DNA of 64,000 nucleotides from Planctomycetales bacterium (GTDB lineage Bacteria > Planctomycetota > Planctomycetia > Pirellulales > Thermoguttaceae), in assembly GCA_007119795.1 (NCBI GenBank), contig SKOZ01000031.1, positions 10,784 to 74,783 on the forward strand. Reading direction: 5' to 3'. Under the pieces are notes generated by a model, which ran no database searches, had not been told where the DNA came from, and saw only the letters and a program-made list of their open reading frames with translations. Positions 36,833 to 44,438 of the stretch are shown piece by piece. The position numbers and the translations under genes were made by a program. Positions within the stretch are counted from its first letter, which is position 1, and each line of letters starts with the position of its first letter.

Positions 36833-37468
36833 GTGGTCCGACGGCGGCCAGCTCGATGCCCGCGGCAGGCGCGGGGACTTACCCTGCTCGAGGTGCTGTT
36901 GACTGCAGCCCTCCTGGCGGTGGTCGCCGGCCTCCTCGTGCCTTTCTTGGGACGCTCCTTCGCCTCCCACCGCCTGCGGACGGCCGGCGAGCAGGTCCGC
37001 AGCGAACTGGGGCGGGCACGGGTCGCCGCCATGACCGCGGGGCGGACGATGGCCTTCCGCTTCGCCATCGAGGGGGCCCAGTACAGTGTGGCGCCCCTCG
37101 ATACCGGTGAGCCGACCGAGGCTGCGGCCTTCGGAGGCGCGTACTTTGCCGGGACTACCGGCGGGGAGACGACGTGGACGGCGCCGCGCCGGGGAACGCT
37201 CCCCGAAGAGGTGGTCTTTCACGTGGACCCGGCGGCAATGGCCACGGTCGTCGCCTACGAAACCGTCGGTGCATCGGCTCCCACCGGAGGTGCGGAAGCG
37301 GAATTCGGCTGGTCGCTGCCGATCCTCTTCCATCCGGACGGCACCACATCGACGGCCGAGCTGCACCTCCGCAACGACCGCGAGCAAGTGGTGGAAATCC
37401 GCCTGCGGGGGCTGACGGGCGTGGTGACGGTCAGTGACGTGATGGCGATGGAGGAACTGGTTCCATGA
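36833..37468 (+). CDS. gspH: Minor pseudopilin GspH
   Basis: A 211-residue minor pseudopilin starting at GTG 36833. The 15-residue leader ends RQARG, then LTLLEVLLTAALLAVVAGLLVPFL with Glu at position 5. Next comes RLRTAGEQVRSELGRARVAAMTAGR, the GspH/FimT helix, and a beta-rich C-terminal domain. The final codons overlap the next start as ATGA (37465-37468), the usual sign of coupled translation, which matters for judging the start of gspI. Confidence 0.85.
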   Translation: MVRRRPARCPRQARGLTLLEVLLTAALLAVVAGLLVPFLGRSFASHRLRTAGEQVRSELGRARVAAMTAGRTMAFRFAIEGAQYSVAPLDTGEPTEAAAFGGAYFAGTTGGETTWTAPRRGTLPEEVVFHVDPAAMATVVAYETVGASAPTGGAEAEFGWSLPILFHPDGTTSTAELHLRNDREQVVEIRLRGLTGVVTVSDVMAMEELVP

Positions 37469-38091
37469 GACCGCGCCCTTGGTACGCGGCACAGGCCCCT
37501 GTGCCGTGCTTGGCCGAGAAGACCCCTTCCAAACCAGGGCCCCGTCGTGCGCTCTCCCCGGCTCCCCGTGGGATGTCTTGCGGTGCCCAGCACCGCACAG
37601 AGGCCTGTGCGGCGTACAGCGCAGAGGGCCGGTCCCTCCCCCACGCACCACTCGCCCCTGACCAGCCACCAGCCACCACCAACCAGCCACCACACGGTTT
37701 CACGCTGCTCGAGGTGATCCTCGCCCTGGGGATCTTCCTGGGCGCCTTGGCGGTCATCGGGGAGCTCAGCCGCGCCGCGTTGGATAACGCGCGGATGACG
37801 CGCGAGACCTGCGAAGCGCAACTCCTCTGCGAGAGCATACTGGCCGAGGTGGTCGCAGGGATCGCCCCGCTGGAGCCGGTCTACGGGGCACCGATCGAGT
37901 CGGCCAACGTCGAGGGCGATCCGCCCTGGTTCTACTCGCTGGACATCGTGCCGATCGACCAGGAGGGGCTGTTGGCCCTGGAGGTGACCGTGACCCGCGA
38001 GTACCCGACCGGACAGCGCCCCGTCAGCGTGACGCTCGTCCGCTGGATGGTCGATCCCGCCGCGGTGGCAATGACCACGGAACCGTGGTAG
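37465..38091 (+). CDS. gspI: Minor pseudopilin GspI with a 78-residue repeat-encoded leader
   Basis: A 208-residue minor pseudopilin. The mature part starts HG|FTLLEVILALGIFLGALAVIGELSRAALDNARMTRETCEAQLL, a normal GspI core with Glu5 and the short C-terminal domain. The ATG at 37465 overlaps the gspH stop (ATGA), so it is the natural start, yet the cleavage Gly is residue 78. Residues 7-51 are encoded by an inverted-repeat element (37483-37616) and 60-78 by eight heptad repeats (37641-37696). An in-frame ATG at 37573 would give 42 leader residues, still inside repeat DNA. No closer start exists. Prepilin peptidase could still cut at HG|F. Confidence 0.82.
   Translation: MRPRPWYAAQAPVPCLAEKTPSKPGPRRALSPAPRGMSCGAQHRTEACAAYSAEGRSLPHAPLAPDQPPATTNQPPHGFTLLEVILALGIFLGALAVIGELSRAALDNARMTRETCEAQLLCESILAEVVAGIAPLEPVYGAPIESANVEGDPPWFYSLDIVPIDQEGLLALEVTVTREYPTGQRPVSVTLVRWMVDPAAVAMTTEPW
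37483..37616. repeat. Inverted-repeat element inside the gspI leader region
   Basis: Two 32-base ends, 37483-37514 and 37585-37616, are inverted copies matching at 28 of 32 positions, each itself a palindrome around GCACAG..CTGTGC. Differences between the copies keep base pairing (GGCACAG/CTGTGCC against CGCACAG/CTGTGCG). The layout resembles a MITE or paired REP element of about 134 bases. The gspI frame stays open through it. Confidence 0.75.
37641..37696 (+). repeat. Eight heptad repeats coding the end of the GspI leader
   Basis: Eight consecutive seven-base units in perfect register, each beginning CC: CCACGCA, CCACTCG, CCCCTGA, CCAGCCA, CCAGCCA, CCACCAA, CCAGCCA, CCACACG. The last unit runs into the Gly codon of the prepilin cleavage site. 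No other C-rich unit length fits as well. Confidence 0.9.
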
Positions 38092-38103
38092 GGAGGTGCC
38101 GCC

Positions 38104-39255
38104 ATGTTAGGGCGAGAGAGGATGCGGGAGATAGGAGGCAGAGGTCGGCTGTTAGGTGGACCTGCTGTGGCAAACCAGCCCCGAGCCACCACGGACCAGC
38201 CACTACTGGCTCCACTCGCCACTCACTACTCACCACTCGCCACTCACCAGCCACCAGCCACCAGCCACCAGCGACCACACGGCTTCACGCTCCTCGAGGT
38301 GCTCCTCTCGCTGGCCCTGGCGGCAACCCTCGTGCTGGGAATCGCGGTGGCCATCGACCTCTATCTGAAGCTCGGCGACCGCGGCCGGGCCGAGGTGGAG
38401 GACGCTCTGCTGGCGCGAGCGGTTCTGCACCAGGTGGCCGCCGATCTGCGCAGCGCCGTCCGTTACGACCCGCTGCGGGCGGCGGACGCGGCGTCCGGCG
38501 GCTCGCTGAGCAGCCTGACGGGAGGGGGCGGGCTCTTCGAAGAGGACGACGTATTTGGAGACGACGACTTCTTCGGAGAGGAGGCGTTGTTGGACGACTT
38601 GGCGTCCCTCGACCTGGCGGTGTCGGTGGCCCCCTCCTCGCTTCCCGGGCTCTACGGCAACCGCACGCAGCTCGCCGTGGACGTGAGCCGGCTGCCGCGA
38701 GCGGACCAGTACGACCAGATGCTGGCCTTGGCCTCGGACGGTCTGCTGGTGGACCGGGTCAGCGACGTGAAGACGGTGGCCTACTACGTGCTCTCGCCCG
38801 AAGATGGGCTGTTCTACTCGGCGGAGGCCGGGGGCGAAGGCGGATTGGTGCGGCGGGAGCTCGACCGGGCCGTCACCCTTTGGGCCAGCCAGCAGGGGAC
38901 GCTCGACGCCATGAGCCTCGCGGCGGAACCGATGGCGCCCGAGGTGGTGGCCATCGAGTTCCTCTATTATGACGGGATGACGGCCCACGAGTCGTGGGAC
39001 TCGGCGCTGTACGGCGGCCTGCCCACCGCGGTGGAGATTGCCCTTACGGTCCGCGTGACGCCCCGTGACGGCGGCTGGTCCAACTTCTGGGGATTGGGGG
39101 GAGGAGGCGATTACGAGGAGGTGGCCGTGCACCGCCTCCTCGTCGACCTGCCCGCTGCCGACGCCGTCGCGGCGGCCGTCACCGATCTCACGGGGCAGTG
39201 GGACGAGGAAGACTGGTCCACGGGGGAAACGCCGGAAACCGAGGGTGCGCCATGA
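38104..39255 (+). CDS. gspJ: Minor pseudopilin GspJ with a 60-residue repeat-encoded leader
   Basis: A 383-residue minor pseudopilin. A good Shine-Dalgarno (GGGAGG, 6 bases before the ATG at 38104) supports this start. The leader has 60 residues before the cleavage site HG|FTLLEVLLSLALAATLVLG; residues 24-60 (NQPRATTDQPLLAPLATHYS and on) come from heptad repeats at 38175-38281. The mature part has Glu5 and a long beta-rich domain with an acidic insert (LFEEDDVFGDDDFFGEE). It is longer than typical GspJ (about 200), partly due to that insert. The end overlaps gspK as ATGA. Confidence 0.85.
   Translation: MLGRERMREIGGRGRLLGGPAVANQPRATTDQPLLAPLATHYSPLATHQPPATSHQRPHGFTLLEVLLSLALAATLVLGIAVAIDLYLKLGDRGRAEVEDALLARAVLHQVAADLRSAVRYDPLRAADAASGGSLSSLTGGGGLFEEDDVFGDDDFFGEEALLDDLASLDLAVSVAPSSLPGLYGNRTQLAVDVSRLPRADQYDQMLALASDGLLVDRVSDVKTVAYYVLSPEDGLFYSAEAGGEGGLVRRELDRAVTLWASQQGTLDAMSLAAEPMAPEVVAIEFLYYDGMTAHESWDSALYGGLPTAVEIALTVRVTPRDGGWSNFWGLGGGGDYEEVAVHRLLVDLPAADAVAAAVTDLTGQWDEEDWSTGETPETEGAP
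38175..38281 (+). repeat. Fifteen heptad repeats coding the GspJ leader
   Basis: Units such as CCAGCCC, CCACGGA, CCAGCCA, CCACTCG, CCACTCA, CTACTCA and CCAGCGA run in seven-base register, with a single 2-base slip near 38210. The block ends with CCACACG, the same final unit as in gspI, at the Gly codon of the cleavage site. Confidence 0.9.
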
Positions 39256-40877
39256 CCGACTGCCGCACAGACCTTCGACCCAGTCGTGCCGCCCGCCGCG
39301 GCCTCGTACTCGTCCTCGTCCTCGTGGTGGTGGCGATCCTGGCCCTGGTGTCGCTCGCCTTCGCCGAACTGATGCGGACCGAGCGCGCCGCCGCCCAGGT
39401 GGCTGCCGAGCGGGTGCAGGCCCGCCTCCTGGCGGAGTCGGGCATCGCCTTCACACGGCAGCTCCTCGCCCGAGGCCCTCAGTGGCAAGACGACCTCGGC
39501 GGCATCCACGAGAACGCGGCGCAGTTCCGTGGCGTACTGGTCTTGGATCCCACCGGCCCGGCAGGCCCCGGACGGTTCACCGTCGTCTCACCGGGGGTCG
39601 AGGCGGGGGAATACGCGGGACTGCGTTTCGGTCTCGAAGACGAGTCCACGCGGCTGAACCTCAACGCCCTGTTGCTGCTCGAGCAGACGGTACCCGGTGC
39701 GGGGCGGGAACTGCTCCTGGGGCTCCCCGGGATGACGGTCGACATCGCCGACGCCATCCTCGACTGGATGGACCTCGACGACGAGCCTCGCGAGTTCGGC
39801 GCGGAACTGGACTACTACGCCGTGCAAGTGCCGCCCTATGCGCCGAAGAACGGACCCTTGGAAACTGTCGAAGAGCTGCTGTTGGTCCGCGGCGTGACGC
39901 CCTGGCTCCTCTTCGGCGGCGACGCCAACCGCAACTTCCTGCTCGACCCCGGCGAGCCGATCGTCGAGCCTATGGCCACGGCCAGCGGATCGCTCGCTTC
40001 CATGGACCGCGGCTGGTCCGCCTACCTGACGCTCTTCAGCAAGGAGCGCAACCGGCAGGCCGACGGTTCGCCGCGGATCGACGTCAACCAGCAGGATCTC
40101 GAAACCCTCTACCTGGAGGTAGAGGAGATTCTGGGGCCGCAGGCCGCGGCCTTCATCATCGCCTACCGGCAGAACGGGCCCTATAGCGGCGCCGAGGCGG
40201 GATGGACGATCGGCGAGGGAGAATCACCGGCGGAAGGATCGGTACGGGCCTTCCTCTCGCCGCTCGTCGAGTCGGAGGAGACCCCCTCGGCGGAACTGGT
40301 GATCGACTTCTCGGGGCGGGCCCGGACGCGGATCGACACCGTGCTCGACCTCGTCGGCGCGCGAACGCGCGTGAACGTGGAGGGACAGCAGGAGCCGGTC
40401 GTGGTCGATTCGCCCTTCATCGAAGATACCGCCCTGATGCCCGCCTACCTGCCGGCGATGATGGATGCCCTGACGGCCGTTGCCGAACCGGTCATCCCCG
40501 GGCGGATCAATATCAACCAGGCGCCGCGGGTCATCCTGGAGGGTATCCCGGGGATGCGTATCGACCTGGTCGACGCCATTATCGCGAACCGGGTGCAGGA
40601 CCCGGTGCAGGATACCGTGGGCCGCGATCACGAGACCTGGATACTCTCCGAGGGGCTGGTGTCGCTGGAGGAGATGAAGGCCCTGATCCCCTTCGTAACG
40701 GTGCGGGGAGACGTCTACCGGGGGCAGTTCGTGGGCTTTTTCGACGAGGGGGGACCGATAGCGCGGATCGAGGTTGTGATTGACGCTACCGAATCGTACC
40801 CGCGGGTGGTATTCTGGAGGGAGATCAGCCACTTGGGGCCCGGCTATCCGCCAGACTTCCTGGGGGTGGAATGGTGA
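39252..40877 (+). CDS. gspK: Minor pseudopilin GspK
   Basis: A 541-residue minor pseudopilin that caps the pseudopilus tip. The 17-residue leader ends RAARRG, then LVLVLVLVVVAILALVSLAFAELMR without Glu5, as is normal for GspK. The large domain has the helix-hairpin-helix-like phrases LPGMTVDIADAILDWMD, DVNQQDLETLYLEV and NINQAPRVILEGIPGMRIDLVDAIIANR, typical of GspK. It is longer than the usual 320-350 residues and seems to hold a duplicated SAM-like segment. The ATG overlaps the gspJ stop (ATGA). 110 bases of repeats separate it from gspL. Confidence 0.88.
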   Translation: MTDCRTDLRPSRAARRGLVLVLVLVVVAILALVSLAFAELMRTERAAAQVAAERVQARLLAESGIAFTRQLLARGPQWQDDLGGIHENAAQFRGVLVLDPTGPAGPGRFTVVSPGVEAGEYAGLRFGLEDESTRLNLNALLLLEQTVPGAGRELLLGLPGMTVDIADAILDWMDLDDEPREFGAELDYYAVQVPPYAPKNGPLETVEELLLVRGVTPWLLFGGDANRNFLLDPGEPIVEPMATASGSLASMDRGWSAYLTLFSKERNRQADGSPRIDVNQQDLETLYLEVEEILGPQAAAFIIAYRQNGPYSGAEAGWTIGEGESPAEGSVRAFLSPLVESEETPSAELVIDFSGRARTRIDTVLDLVGARTRVNVEGQQEPVVVDSPFIEDTALMPAYLPAMMDALTAVAEPVIPGRININQAPRVILEGIPGMRIDLVDAIIANRVQDPVQDTVGRDHETWILSEGLVSLEEMKALIPFVTVRGDVYRGQFVGFFDEGGPIARIEVVIDATESYPRVVFWREISHLGPGYPPDFLGVEW

Positions 40878-40888
40878 TTGGGTCTTGG

Positions 40889-40932
40889 TCCGTAGTCAGT
40901 TGTCCGTAGTCAGTTGGACGCGCCCGAGGCGC
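40889..40932 (+). repeat. Heptad repeat plus GC palindrome after gspK
   Basis: TCCGTAG, TCAGTTG, TCCGTAG, TCAGTTG (40889-40916), then GACGCGCCCGAGGCGC. It has the same order and strand as the elements at 17261 and 17417 read on the plus strand. It sits 11 bases after the gspK stop. Confidence 0.85.
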
Positions 40933-40953
40933 TCGACACGCCCCCTTCAACAA

Positions 40954-40988
40954 CCAGCCACTAGCCACCAGCCACCAGCCACTACCTA
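40954..40988 (+). repeat. Heptad repeats ending in the gspL start codon
   Basis: Five units, CCAGCCA, CTAGCCA, CCAGCCA, CCAGCCA and CTACCTA, in perfect register. The last base of the last unit is the A of the gspL ATG. No Shine-Dalgarno sequence is present. Confidence 0.9.
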
Positions 40989-42469
40989 TGTCACGATTGA
41001 TCGCCCTGGAATGGAACGACGAGGAGGCCCGCGTGGTCGTGGGCTCTTCCCGCGGTGAGCGGGTGACCTTCGAACAGGCCTTCTGTGTGCCGCTGGGAGA
41101 CGACTCGGCAGGACTTCCATCCCCCGCAGGTGGAGCAAAGGAAGCAGCGCCGGACGGGGCTGCGTTGGGAAAGCGGTTGGCGGCGGCATTGGCGGCGAAG
41201 CGGCTGGGCCGGCTCGACGCCTTGGTGGCGGTGGGGCGGACGAACATCGAGCTCCGGCGGCTCGCGCTGCCGCCCATGCCGGACGCGGAGCTGCCCGAGG
41301 CGGTCCGCTTCCAGGCGATGCGCGACTTCAACACGCTGGACGACGACTGGGCGCTGGACTACCTGCCTCTGGAGGGTTCGGCGGAGGAGCCGTGGAGCGT
41401 GCTGGCGGCGGCCATCGATCCGGAATCGCTCGACCAGGCGCGGGCGGTCTGTTCGGCGGCGGGGCTGCGGTCGCGGCGGCTGGTGCTGCGGCCTTGCGCG
41501 GCGGCCTCGCTCTTTGCGCGCTGCACGGTGATCGAGGCGGGCCAGGCGCGGCTCCTGGTGGACCTGGTCGGTAACGAGGTGGACCTCACGGTCCTCGACG
41601 GCGGCACGGTGGTCTTCCTGCGGACCACGCGCCTGAGCGGCGACCCCCTCACGGGCGACGAGCACGCCGAGGGCCTCATCGCCCAGTTGCGGCGGACGGT
41701 GGCGGCGGCGCAGAGCCAGATCGGACGTCGGATCGAGGCCGTGGTGGTCTTCGGCAGCGAGGAGGCGCACGCCACCCTGGCGGCGCAGATCCGCGAGCGG
41801 ATGGCGCTGGCGGTGGAGGTCTTCAATCCGCTCGCCTCGCTGAATCTGGAGGCCGACCTGGCCCGGAACCTGCCCGAGCAGCCGGCGCGGTTTGCGCCCC
41901 TGCTGGGCATGCTGCTCGACGAGGCCTCGGCCGCACCGCACGCCATCGATTTCTTCAACCCCCGGCGTACGCCGCCGCCGCCCAGCCGGCGGCGGCAGTG
42001 GCTCATGGCGGGGGCCGCGGCGGCGGTCCTCGCGGCAGTGACGGCCGCTGTCGTCACCCAGTACGGCAATTCGCTGCGGGGCGACGTCGAGCGGCTGGCC
42101 CAGGAATTGCAGGACCTGCAGCGCCGCGAGACAGCGGTCAACGAGATGGCCCGCGATGCGGAAGTGATCGGGCGCTGGGCGGACGTCGAGGTGCTGTGGC
42201 TCGGCGAGCTGGCGCGGCTGGCGCGCGACTTTCCCCCTGCCGAAGAGGCCATGCTCACCCAGCTCAACACCGGCCCCACCGACCGCGGCGGCGAGATGCG
42301 CCTCGACGTCCTGGCCCGGGATCCGGGAACGATTACCACCATGGCCCGGAACCTCCGCGGAGAGGGCTACCGCGTCGAGGTGAGGCAAGGGTCTCAGGAC
42401 TCCTCACAGAGCCCCTATGCCTGGCGGTACAACGCTTCGTGGTTCATCGACCGGAAGGCTCCCGAATGA
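40988..42469 (+). CDS. gspL: GspL/PilM-PilN-like assembly protein
   Basis: A 493-residue protein with a cytoplasmic actin-like PilM/GspL domain (about 1-330; LIALEWNDEEARVVV, LLVDLVGNEVDLTVLDGG, VVVFGSEEAHATLAAQI), one membrane segment (LMAGAAAAVLAAVTAAVVTQYG, about 337-358) and a periplasmic coiled-coil plus ferredoxin-like part resembling GspL or PilN. It would anchor the GspE ATPase to the membrane platform. The start at 40988 has no Shine-Dalgarno; heptad repeats fill that space. It overlaps gspM as ATGA. Confidence 0.82.
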   Translation: MSRLIALEWNDEEARVVVGSSRGERVTFEQAFCVPLGDDSAGLPSPAGGAKEAAPDGAALGKRLAAALAAKRLGRLDALVAVGRTNIELRRLALPPMPDAELPEAVRFQAMRDFNTLDDDWALDYLPLEGSAEEPWSVLAAAIDPESLDQARAVCSAAGLRSRRLVLRPCAAASLFARCTVIEAGQARLLVDLVGNEVDLTVLDGGTVVFLRTTRLSGDPLTGDEHAEGLIAQLRRTVAAAQSQIGRRIEAVVVFGSEEAHATLAAQIRERMALAVEVFNPLASLNLEADLARNLPEQPARFAPLLGMLLDEASAAPHAIDFFNPRRTPPPPSRRRQWLMAGAAAAVLAAVTAAVVTQYGNSLRGDVERLAQELQDLQRRETAVNEMARDAEVIGRWADVEVLWLGELARLARDFPPAEEAMLTQLNTGPTDRGGEMRLDVLARDPGTITTMARNLRGEGYRVEVRQGSQDSSQSPYAWRYNASWFIDRKAPE

Positions 42470-43434
42470 CGCTCAACAAGCGGGAACGAATCCTCGTGGC
42501 GGCCACCGGTGTGGCAATCCTGGTCTTCCTTGGCCGGTCGGTCCTGCCGGGGAGTCTGCTGCCCTATGCTTCGCTGCGGGCGCAGCGCGACCGGCTCCGG
42601 GCCGATGTGGTCCAGAAGGAGGAACAGCTTAGCGCCATCCAGTCGCGGGTCGCCCCCCTGCTGGCCGACTGGGAGGCCCGCTCCCTGCCCACCAACCGCC
42701 AAGACGCCCGCACACGCTACCAGTTCTGGCTCACGGAGCAAGTCGACAGCGTCGAGCTGGCCCGCGCCTCCGTCGTTTCGGGTGAGGGCTCCGAGCAACA
42801 GGGAATCTTCCGCAACTTCACCTTCACGATCCGCGGGCGGGGATCGCTGGAGCAGCTCGTGGAGCTGATGCACCGCATCTACTCCGCCGGCCACTTGCAC
42901 CAGATCCGTCGCATGGTGCTCAACCCGGCCGACGATCACCGGCAGTTGGACATGGTTCTCACCATCGAGGCCTTGGCGCTCTTCGGTGCCGACCGCGAGG
43001 ATACGCTGAGCGACGCCCCGTCGCCGCACGATCTCGCCGAGGTCTCCGAGTATCGCGATGCCATCGCGGGGCGCAGCTTCTTCACGCCCTACCGGCCGCC
43101 GCCACCGACGGACCCTCCCGCGGTAGCCGACGAGGGCCCCCCGCCTCGACCGGAACCCCCGTCGCTCGACCACCTGCAGTTCACGTTCCTCAACGGCACC
43201 ACCGAGGTCAACGGCCACCTCGAGGCCTGGCTGCTGACGCGAACCAGCGGCGAGAGCCACCGGCTCCGGGAGGGGGAGACGTGCTCGGTGGGCGACGTCT
43301 CGGTGACGGTGGTGCGGATCGAGCGGCGGCACGTCCTGATGGAGATCGACGGGCGGCACTACCTGGTCGCACTGGGCGAGAACCTCCGCAACGGCAAGGC
43401 GCTCGAGGAGACGGTCACCGAGGAGAGCATCTGA
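42466..43434 (+). CDS. gspM: GspM/PilO-like protein with a GspC/PilP-like C-terminal domain
   Basis: A 322-residue bitopic protein. One membrane segment (ILVAATGVAILVFLGRSVLPG, about 9-29) precedes a coiled coil (LRAQRDRLRADVVQKEEQLSAIQ) and a ferredoxin-like domain (FRNFTFTIRGRGSLEQLVELMHRIYSAGHLHQI), as in GspM and PilO. A Pro-rich linker (about 200-235) leads to a small beta domain (about 240-315: FLNGTTEVNGHLEAWL, GETCSVGDVSVTVVRIERRHVLMEIDG) that resembles the secretin-contacting HR domain of GspC or PilP. No separate gspC is present, so this protein may do both jobs. Last gene of the operon; a palindrome follows. Confidence 0.75.
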   Translation: MTLNKRERILVAATGVAILVFLGRSVLPGSLLPYASLRAQRDRLRADVVQKEEQLSAIQSRVAPLLADWEARSLPTNRQDARTRYQFWLTEQVDSVELARASVVSGEGSEQQGIFRNFTFTIRGRGSLEQLVELMHRIYSAGHLHQIRRMVLNPADDHRQLDMVLTIEALALFGADREDTLSDAPSPHDLAEVSEYRDAIAGRSFFTPYRPPPPTDPPAVADEGPPPRPEPPSLDHLQFTFLNGTTEVNGHLEAWLLTRTSGESHRLREGETCSVGDVSVTVVRIERRHVLMEIDGRHYLVALGENLRNGKALEETVTEESI

Positions 43435-43481
43435 GGCGCGGCGCCGGCGGGCTGTCGGGCGGAGCGGCGGGTGTGGTAGGC

Positions 43482-43515
43482 TGATGGTGAGGGACCGGCC
43501 GGTCCCGCACCATCA
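43482..43515. other. 34-base near-perfect palindrome between gspM and the ThuA-like gene
   Basis: TGATGGTG, one unpaired base, GGGACCGG, then the inverse CCGGTCCC, one base, CACCATCA: a 16-bp stem with a single mismatch and no loop. It lies 47 bases after gspM and 23 before the next start. No T-run follows. It could be an operator for the ThuA-like gene or a stem that ends transcription with help. Confidence 0.6.
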
Positions 43516-43538
43516 CAGAACCCAACGGAGGACTCGCC

Positions 43539-44414
43539 ATGTCGTGCCGTCGCCTGCTGCTTGCCTTGGGGCTATGGGGGCTTTTCTGCGGATGCGCCGC
43601 CGCCGAGCCGCTGCGGGCGCTGATCGTCGACGGCCAGAACAACCACCCCTGGCGCGAGACGACGCCCCTGCTGCTGCAGCTCCTGGAAGAGACGAACCTC
43701 TTTACGGTAGATGTAGCCACCACCCCCGGTCCCGGCGAGGACATGAGCGGCTTCGCCCCGGACTTCACCGCCTACGACGTGGTGGTGATGAACTACACCG
43801 GCGACCGCTGGCCGGAGGCGACCGATGAGGCCTTCGAGCAGTACGTGGCCGGAGGAGGCGGCTTGGTGATCTACCACGCTGCCAGCAACGCCTTCCCCGA
43901 CTGGCCGGAGTACAATCTCATGATCGGTCTGGGAGGCTGGGGTGGGCGCGACGAGCGGCACGGCCCCTACGTCTACTGGGAGGACGGCCGCTTCGTTCGC
44001 GACGACTCCCCCGGCCACGGCGGCGGCCACGGGGCGCAGCACCCGTTCCTGCTCGTGGTCCGCGAACCCGATCACCCGGTCGCCGCGGGTCTCCCCGAGG
44101 AATTCATGCACTCGGCCGACGAGCTCTACAACCGCCTCCGCGGACCGGCGGAGAACATGACCGTCCTGGCCACCGCCTACGACGACCCCGCCCACAGCGG
44201 CACCGGCCGGCACGAGCCGCTGCTGATGACCATCCGCTACGGCGAGGGCCGCGTCTTCCACACCGCCCTGGGGCATGCCGGCCAGCAGCTCCGCAGCGTG
44301 GCCTTCATCGCCACGTTCCAGCGCGGCGCGGAGTGGGCGGCCACGGGAGAGGTCACGCAGGAGGTCCCCGCCGACTTCCCCGGCGCGGACGCACCCGCCG
44401 TGCGCGAGCCGTAG
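43539..44414 (+). CDS. Secreted ThuA-like protein
   Basis: A 291-residue exported protein of the ThuA-like (glutamine amidotransferase-fold) family often found in planctomycete sugar catabolism clusters. After a signal peptide (LLLALGLWGLFCGCAAAE) the domain runs ALIVDGQNNHPW, YDVVVMNYTGD, GGGLVIYHAASNAFPDWPEY and GEGRVFHTALGHAG. The FGCAAA region might be a lipobox (CGC), so the protein could be lipid-anchored. A GGAGG site precedes the ATG. Function in this organism is unknown. It is next to the permease gene by chance or as a two-gene unit (24-base gap). Confidence 0.8.
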   Translation: MSCRRLLLALGLWGLFCGCAAAEPLRALIVDGQNNHPWRETTPLLLQLLEETNLFTVDVATTPGPGEDMSGFAPDFTAYDVVVMNYTGDRWPEATDEAFEQYVAGGGGLVIYHAASNAFPDWPEYNLMIGLGGWGGRDERHGPYVYWEDGRFVRDDSPGHGGGHGAQHPFLLVVREPDHPVAAGLPEEFMHSADELYNRLRGPAENMTVLATAYDDPAHSGTGRHEPLLMTIRYGEGRVFHTALGHAGQQLRSVAFIATFQRGAEWAATGEVTQEVPADFPGADAPAVREP

Positions 44415-44438
44415 GCGACGGTTACAGGAGAGGCGGCG

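Noticed and set aside
37641..38281. Tandem repeats that could suggest a CRISPR array
   Set aside because: Unit length is 7 bases with no spacers, and no cas genes are present.
33429..43434. Type IV pilus assembly cluster
   Set aside because: GspH, I, J and K homologues in type II order and a GspG with the calcium-site C terminus indicate type II secretion; no PilT or PilA-like major pilin.
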